DNA of 8,780 bases from Ruminiclostridium sp. (GTDB lineage Bacteria; Bacillota; Clostridia; DSM-8532), in NCBI GenBank assembly GCA_003535195.1, contig DOHN01000166.1, forward strand, positions 73,972 to 82,751, given 5' to 3'. Below the pieces are notes generated by a model. That model searched no databases. It was not told where the DNA came from and saw nothing but the letters and a program-made list of their open reading frames with translations. Within the stretch, counting starts at the first letter, position 1. Every line of letters starts with the position of its first letter. This document shows positions 6,190-8,780 of this stretch, in pieces. Both the position numbers and the translations under genes were made by a program.

Positions 6190-6195
6190 CACCTT
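6190..6195 (-). promoter_or_regulatory. Ribosome binding site supporting the GTG start of the AraC gene
   Basis: AAGGTG on the minus strand (6195-6190) lies 8 nt upstream of the GTG at 6181-6179. No in-frame ATG with a better site is close by, and the protein begins correctly for the family (MKLDDYY) from this GTG. Confidence 0.65.
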
Positions 6196-6209
6196 GCCTC
6201 TCTGGTTCT

Positions 6210-6238
6210 TTCCTACCATATTTTCATGCAGCCGTCAA
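6210..6238 (-). promoter_or_regulatory. Possible promoter of the AraC regulator
   Basis: On the minus strand TTGACG (6238-6233), a 17-nt spacer and TAGGAA (6215-6210) with a TGG extended -10 give a plausible promoter with a good -35 and weak -10. It would give a leader of about 20 nt. Confidence 0.4.
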
Positions 6239-6260
6239 GCGGACGCCGGATCAAAAAAAA

Positions 6261-6278
6261 GTGTTCATTATTGTGCAC
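6261..6278. promoter_or_regulatory. Imperfect 18-bp palindrome between AraC regulator and PflD-like GRE
   Basis: The sequence follows GTGNNCANTANTGNNCAC, with 12 of 18 positions symmetric about a central TA. It sits midway in the divergent intergenic region, upstream of any promoter for the GRE, where an activator would bind. The palindromic shape is more typical of a dimeric repressor than of AraC proteins, which favour direct repeats. Confidence 0.35.
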
Positions 6279-6351
6279 TCTTTGGGTGAATCTGTGAGTG
6301 TGCGGCATGCCCCCGTTGTGTTAAAGTGAAAATTAAAGGGGGTGTTTCTAT

Positions 6352-8709
6352 ATGAATCCAATCAAGCAAATTGCTGTTCTGCCCTGTCCTATTCGGATTC
6401 AAATCCTAAAAGCAAAAATGGTGGCAGAGCCGCGCTATGTCACCATTGAACAGGCACACATCATCACCAAGAGCTATCAAGCCACCGAGGGGCAGCCGCG
6501 CTGTATCCGGCGCGCCAAAGCGCTGAAGGCCGCTTTAGAGGAAATCACTATTCGCATTGAGCCCGATGAACGCATTGTAGGCAACCGCACTCCCGGCATC
6601 CGGGGCGGCGTGGTATTCCCCGAGACCGGTGCTTCCTGGGTGGATCGGGAATTTGAAACGCTGCCTAGCCGGCCACAGGACCGGTTTCAGGTGCATCCCG
6701 AGGATATTCAGGAATTTCGGGGAGAGATTCTTCCCTATTGGAAGGGGCGTTCCCTGGAAGACCAGATTTACCAGGCCATAGGGCCACAGGTGGACACCAT
6801 TGCCAAAGTCGTAAAAATCAACCAAAAAGACCACTCTCAGGGCCATATCTGCCCCAATACAAAAAAGTGGCTGCAGCTAGGTCCAAGTGGCATTCGTGCC
6901 CAGGCTCAGGCCCATTTGGAAAGTGCACAGGGTAAGGCCCGTGACTTCTATGAAAGTGTCATTCTCTCCATGGAGGGCGCCAGCCGTTTTATGGAGCGCT
7001 ATGCCGAGCTGGCCCAGCAGATGTACCGGGAAACCGGCAAGGAAAATCTGGCTCAGGTCGCCAGAATTTGTCGGAAACTGGCCGTTTCGGCCGCTGAAAC
7101 CTATGACGAAGCCTTGCAGGCCACTTGGTTTTTATACGTCATTTTACAGATGGAAGGAAACGCTTCCTCTTTCTCACCCGGACGGATGGACCAGTATCTA
7201 TATCCCTATTACCAGACCAGCCGGGCTGCCGGTATGACGCTGGAGGATGCACTGGAACTGACCGAATGTTTGTGGCTAAAGTTCAATCAGCTGGTCTATC
7301 TTCGCAATTCCAACAGTGCCAAGTATTTTGCCGGCTTCCCCATTGGCTTCAATGTTGCCATTGGCGGACAGAACCCCGACGGCTCTGATGCCTCCAATGA
7401 TTTGAGCTATCTATTCCTGCAGGCCCAGTCTCACCTGCTGCTGCCGCAGCCCAATTTGTCACTGCGAATTTATAAAAATTCACCCCAGACTCTGCTGGAA
7501 GCCGCCAGCAGAGTCATTGGCCTGGGCAGCGGTATGCCCCAGATATTCAATGATGAGGCTGTCATTTCCGCTTTAAAATCCCACGGCGTCAGCCATGAGG
7601 ACGCCATGAACTATGCCATCGTGGGCTGCGTGGAGCTTACCACTCACGGCAATGCCCTTGCCTGGAGCGATGCGGCTATGTTCAATCTGCTCAAGGCACT
7701 GGAACTGACCTTGCATCACGGCATCGACCAGCTCACCGGTCAGAAAACAGGCCTGGATCTGGGTGATTTGACCACTTATAAAACCTTCCAGGAGCTGGAG
7801 GATGCCTTTGCCACGCAGATTGACTATTTCATGGACCGCATGGCGGAATGCGTCGCCCAGGTGGAGAAGATGCATGAGGCGCTGCTTCCCACCCCCTTCT
7901 TGTCTGCGGTCATTGACGACTGTTTGGCCACAGGCCGCGACGTAACCCAGGGCGGCGCCCACTATAATTTCGTCGGTGTTCAGGCCATTCAGGTAGCTAA
8001 CGTGGCAGATTCCCTGGCCGCCATCAAAGCGCTTGTCTATGATGAGAAAAAACTGACTGCCCAGCAGCTGCTGGACGCTTTGAAAACCAACTTTCAAAAC
8101 GCACCATTGGTACGGGCTATGCTGGTAAACAAGGTGCCCAAATACGGCAATGACATCGAGTGGGTGGACCAACTAGGGGCAAAATGGGTCAACTATTTTG
8201 CCGATGGCCTAAAGAAATATCGTAACGGCCGCGGAGGCATCTATCAGATGGGTTTGTACACCGTATCGGCACACGTGCCCATGGGCCAGAATGTGGCCGC
8301 CTCTGCCGATGGACGGTATGCCAAAGATCCCCTGGCCGACGGCGGTGTTTCCGCTATGGCCGGCCGGGATTGCCACGGTCCCACGGCACTTTTGAATTCT
8401 GTGGCCCGTCTGCCCTTTGAAAAGGCAAGCAACGGCACCCTTCTGAATATGAAATTCCTGCCTCAGTTTTTCAAGACCGACATGGGCATTTTTAAATTTA
8501 CTCAGTTGCTACGGGCAGTGTGTCGGCTGGGTATTAGCCATGTTCAGTTCAATGTGCTCAATGAAGCAGATCTTCGGGCGGCACAGGAGCACCCGGACCG
8601 TTACCGGGGCCTCACCGTCCGGGTTGCAGGCTACACCGCCTACTTCACAGAGCTGGCTAAAGACCTGCAGGACGAGATTATCGCCCGCACTACCTACGAA
8701 GCCTTATGA
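6352..8709 (+). CDS. Glycyl radical enzyme of the PflD type (putative 1,5-anhydromannitol-6-phosphate lyase)
   Basis: A full-length GRE of 785 aa. The barrel domain spans about residues 15-640 and the glycyl radical domain about 660-775. The active-site cysteine is Cys426 in GCVEL with Glu428, and the radical glycine is Gly760 in RVAGYTAYF. Compared with E. coli PflD as I recall it, many blocks coincide: TEGQP.CIRRAKA, RPQDRF, the NASS.S.GRMDQY strand, SSARYFAGFP-like SNSAKYFAGFP, PQIFNDE, the AMFNLLK helix after the cysteine, and YTVSAHVP. PflD is reported to open 1,5-anhydromannitol-6-phosphate to 1-deoxyfructose-6-phosphate; that activity here is inferred. The sequence after the cysteine differs clearly from the other GRE in this window, so the two are not recent duplicates. 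The ATG is preceded by a GGGGG-type site (6338-6342) 9 nt away; about 11 extra N-terminal residues are seen relative to PflD. No clear sigma-A promoter was found, consistent with activator control by the divergent AraC protein. Confidence 0.92.
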   Translation: MNPIKQIAVLPCPIRIQILKAKMVAEPRYVTIEQAHIITKSYQATEGQPRCIRRAKALKAALEEITIRIEPDERIVGNRTPGIRGGVVFPETGASWVDREFETLPSRPQDRFQVHPEDIQEFRGEILPYWKGRSLEDQIYQAIGPQVDTIAKVVKINQKDHSQGHICPNTKKWLQLGPSGIRAQAQAHLESAQGKARDFYESVILSMEGASRFMERYAELAQQMYRETGKENLAQVARICRKLAVSAAETYDEALQATWFLYVILQMEGNASSFSPGRMDQYLYPYYQTSRAAGMTLEDALELTECLWLKFNQLVYLRNSNSAKYFAGFPIGFNVAIGGQNPDGSDASNDLSYLFLQAQSHLLLPQPNLSLRIYKNSPQTLLEAASRVIGLGSGMPQIFNDEAVISALKSHGVSHEDAMNYAIVGCVELTTHGNALAWSDAAMFNLLKALELTLHHGIDQLTGQKTGLDLGDLTTYKTFQELEDAFATQIDYFMDRMAECVAQVEKMHEALLPTPFLSAVIDDCLATGRDVTQGGAHYNFVGVQAIQVANVADSLAAIKALVYDEKKLTAQQLLDALKTNFQNAPLVRAMLVNKVPKYGNDIEWVDQLGAKWVNYFADGLKKYRNGRGGIYQMGLYTVSAHVPMGQNVAASADGRYAKDPLADGGVSAMAGRDCHGPTALLNSVARLPFEKASNGTLLNMKFLPQFFKTDMGIFKFTQLLRAVCRLGISHVQFNVLNEADLRAAQEHPDRYRGLTVRVAGYTAYFTELAKDLQDEIIARTTYEAL

Positions 8710-8780
8710 AGAGCGGAGTAATTTTTGATTTGAAGCGGTTTGCCGTACACGATGGAGCAGGACTGCGCAGTACCCTGTTT
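8706..8780 (+). CDS. Second glycyl radical enzyme activating enzyme (5' part only, runs off the window)
   Basis: The ATG at 8706 overlaps the stop of the PflD-like GRE as ATGA, which implies translational coupling. The 25 visible residues include IFDLKRFAVHDGAGLRSTLF, the typical N-terminus of a radical-SAM GRE activase just before its CX3CX2C cluster motif, which lies beyond the edge. DGAGLRST replaces the usual DGPGIRTT, a mild deviation. By position it should activate the upstream GRE. Whether it has the ferredoxin-like insert missing in the other activase cannot be seen. Confidence 0.88.
   Translation, partial: MKSGVIFDLKRFAVHDGAGLRSTLF

Noticed and set aside
1389..8709. The two GREs as a recent tandem duplication
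   Set aside because: Sequence around the active-site cysteine and many blocks differ strongly, each matching a different E. coli family, and intervening genes separate them.
274..8780. A glycyl radical microcompartment locus
   Set aside because: No shell proteins, aldehyde dehydrogenase or N-terminal encapsulation extension on either GRE is visible in the window.

Overview
The window looks like chromosomal DNA of an anaerobic low-GC-group (Firmicutes) bacterium, most likely a gut-type Clostridia member such as a Lachnospiraceae relative. The grounds are oxygen-sensitive glycyl radical enzymes (GREs), strong AGGAGG-type ribosome binding sites, AT-rich promoter regions around moderately GC-rich genes, and close resemblance of the proteins to clostridial homologues. 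Taxonomy is inferred from memory, not from a search.

Layout: 1-273 is AT-rich sequence with no convincing gene. 274-1044 (minus) is a short radical-SAM GRE-activating enzyme. It diverges from 1389-3800 (plus), a complete GRE of the E. coli YbiW/PflF type. Between them lie a near-consensus promoter and a leader of about 188 nt with strong predicted RNA structure. Two tandem hairpins, the second with a T-run, close this unit at 3808-3888. Next comes a convergent short-chain dehydrogenase/reductase (SDR; 3916-4695, minus), divergent from a UPF0303/HbpS-like protein (4883-5380, plus). That protein runs tail-to-tail into an AraC-family regulator (5387-6181, minus). The regulator is divergent from a second GRE (6352-8709, plus) of the E. 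coli PflD type, whose stop codon overlaps the start of a second activating enzyme that runs off the window at 8780.

The most interesting reading is functional. From memory of published work, E. coli YbiW and PflD open the rings of 1,5-anhydroglucitol-6-phosphate and 1,5-anhydromannitol-6-phosphate respectively. Both give 1-deoxyfructose-6-phosphate, which is then split by an aldolase ('anhydroglycolysis'). This locus holds one enzyme resembling each of the two, within 2.6 kb, each with its own activase, plus an SDR and an AraC/cupin regulator. I infer a locus for using the two C2-epimeric anhydrohexitols. The SDR might act on an anhydro-sugar or carbonyl intermediate, and the AraC protein probably senses a sugar-like ligand. 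No transporter, kinase, PTS or aldolase is inside the window, so the pathway is incomplete here and substrate assignments are inferences from homology.

No tRNA, rRNA, insertion sequence, CRISPR array or microcompartment shell gene was seen.
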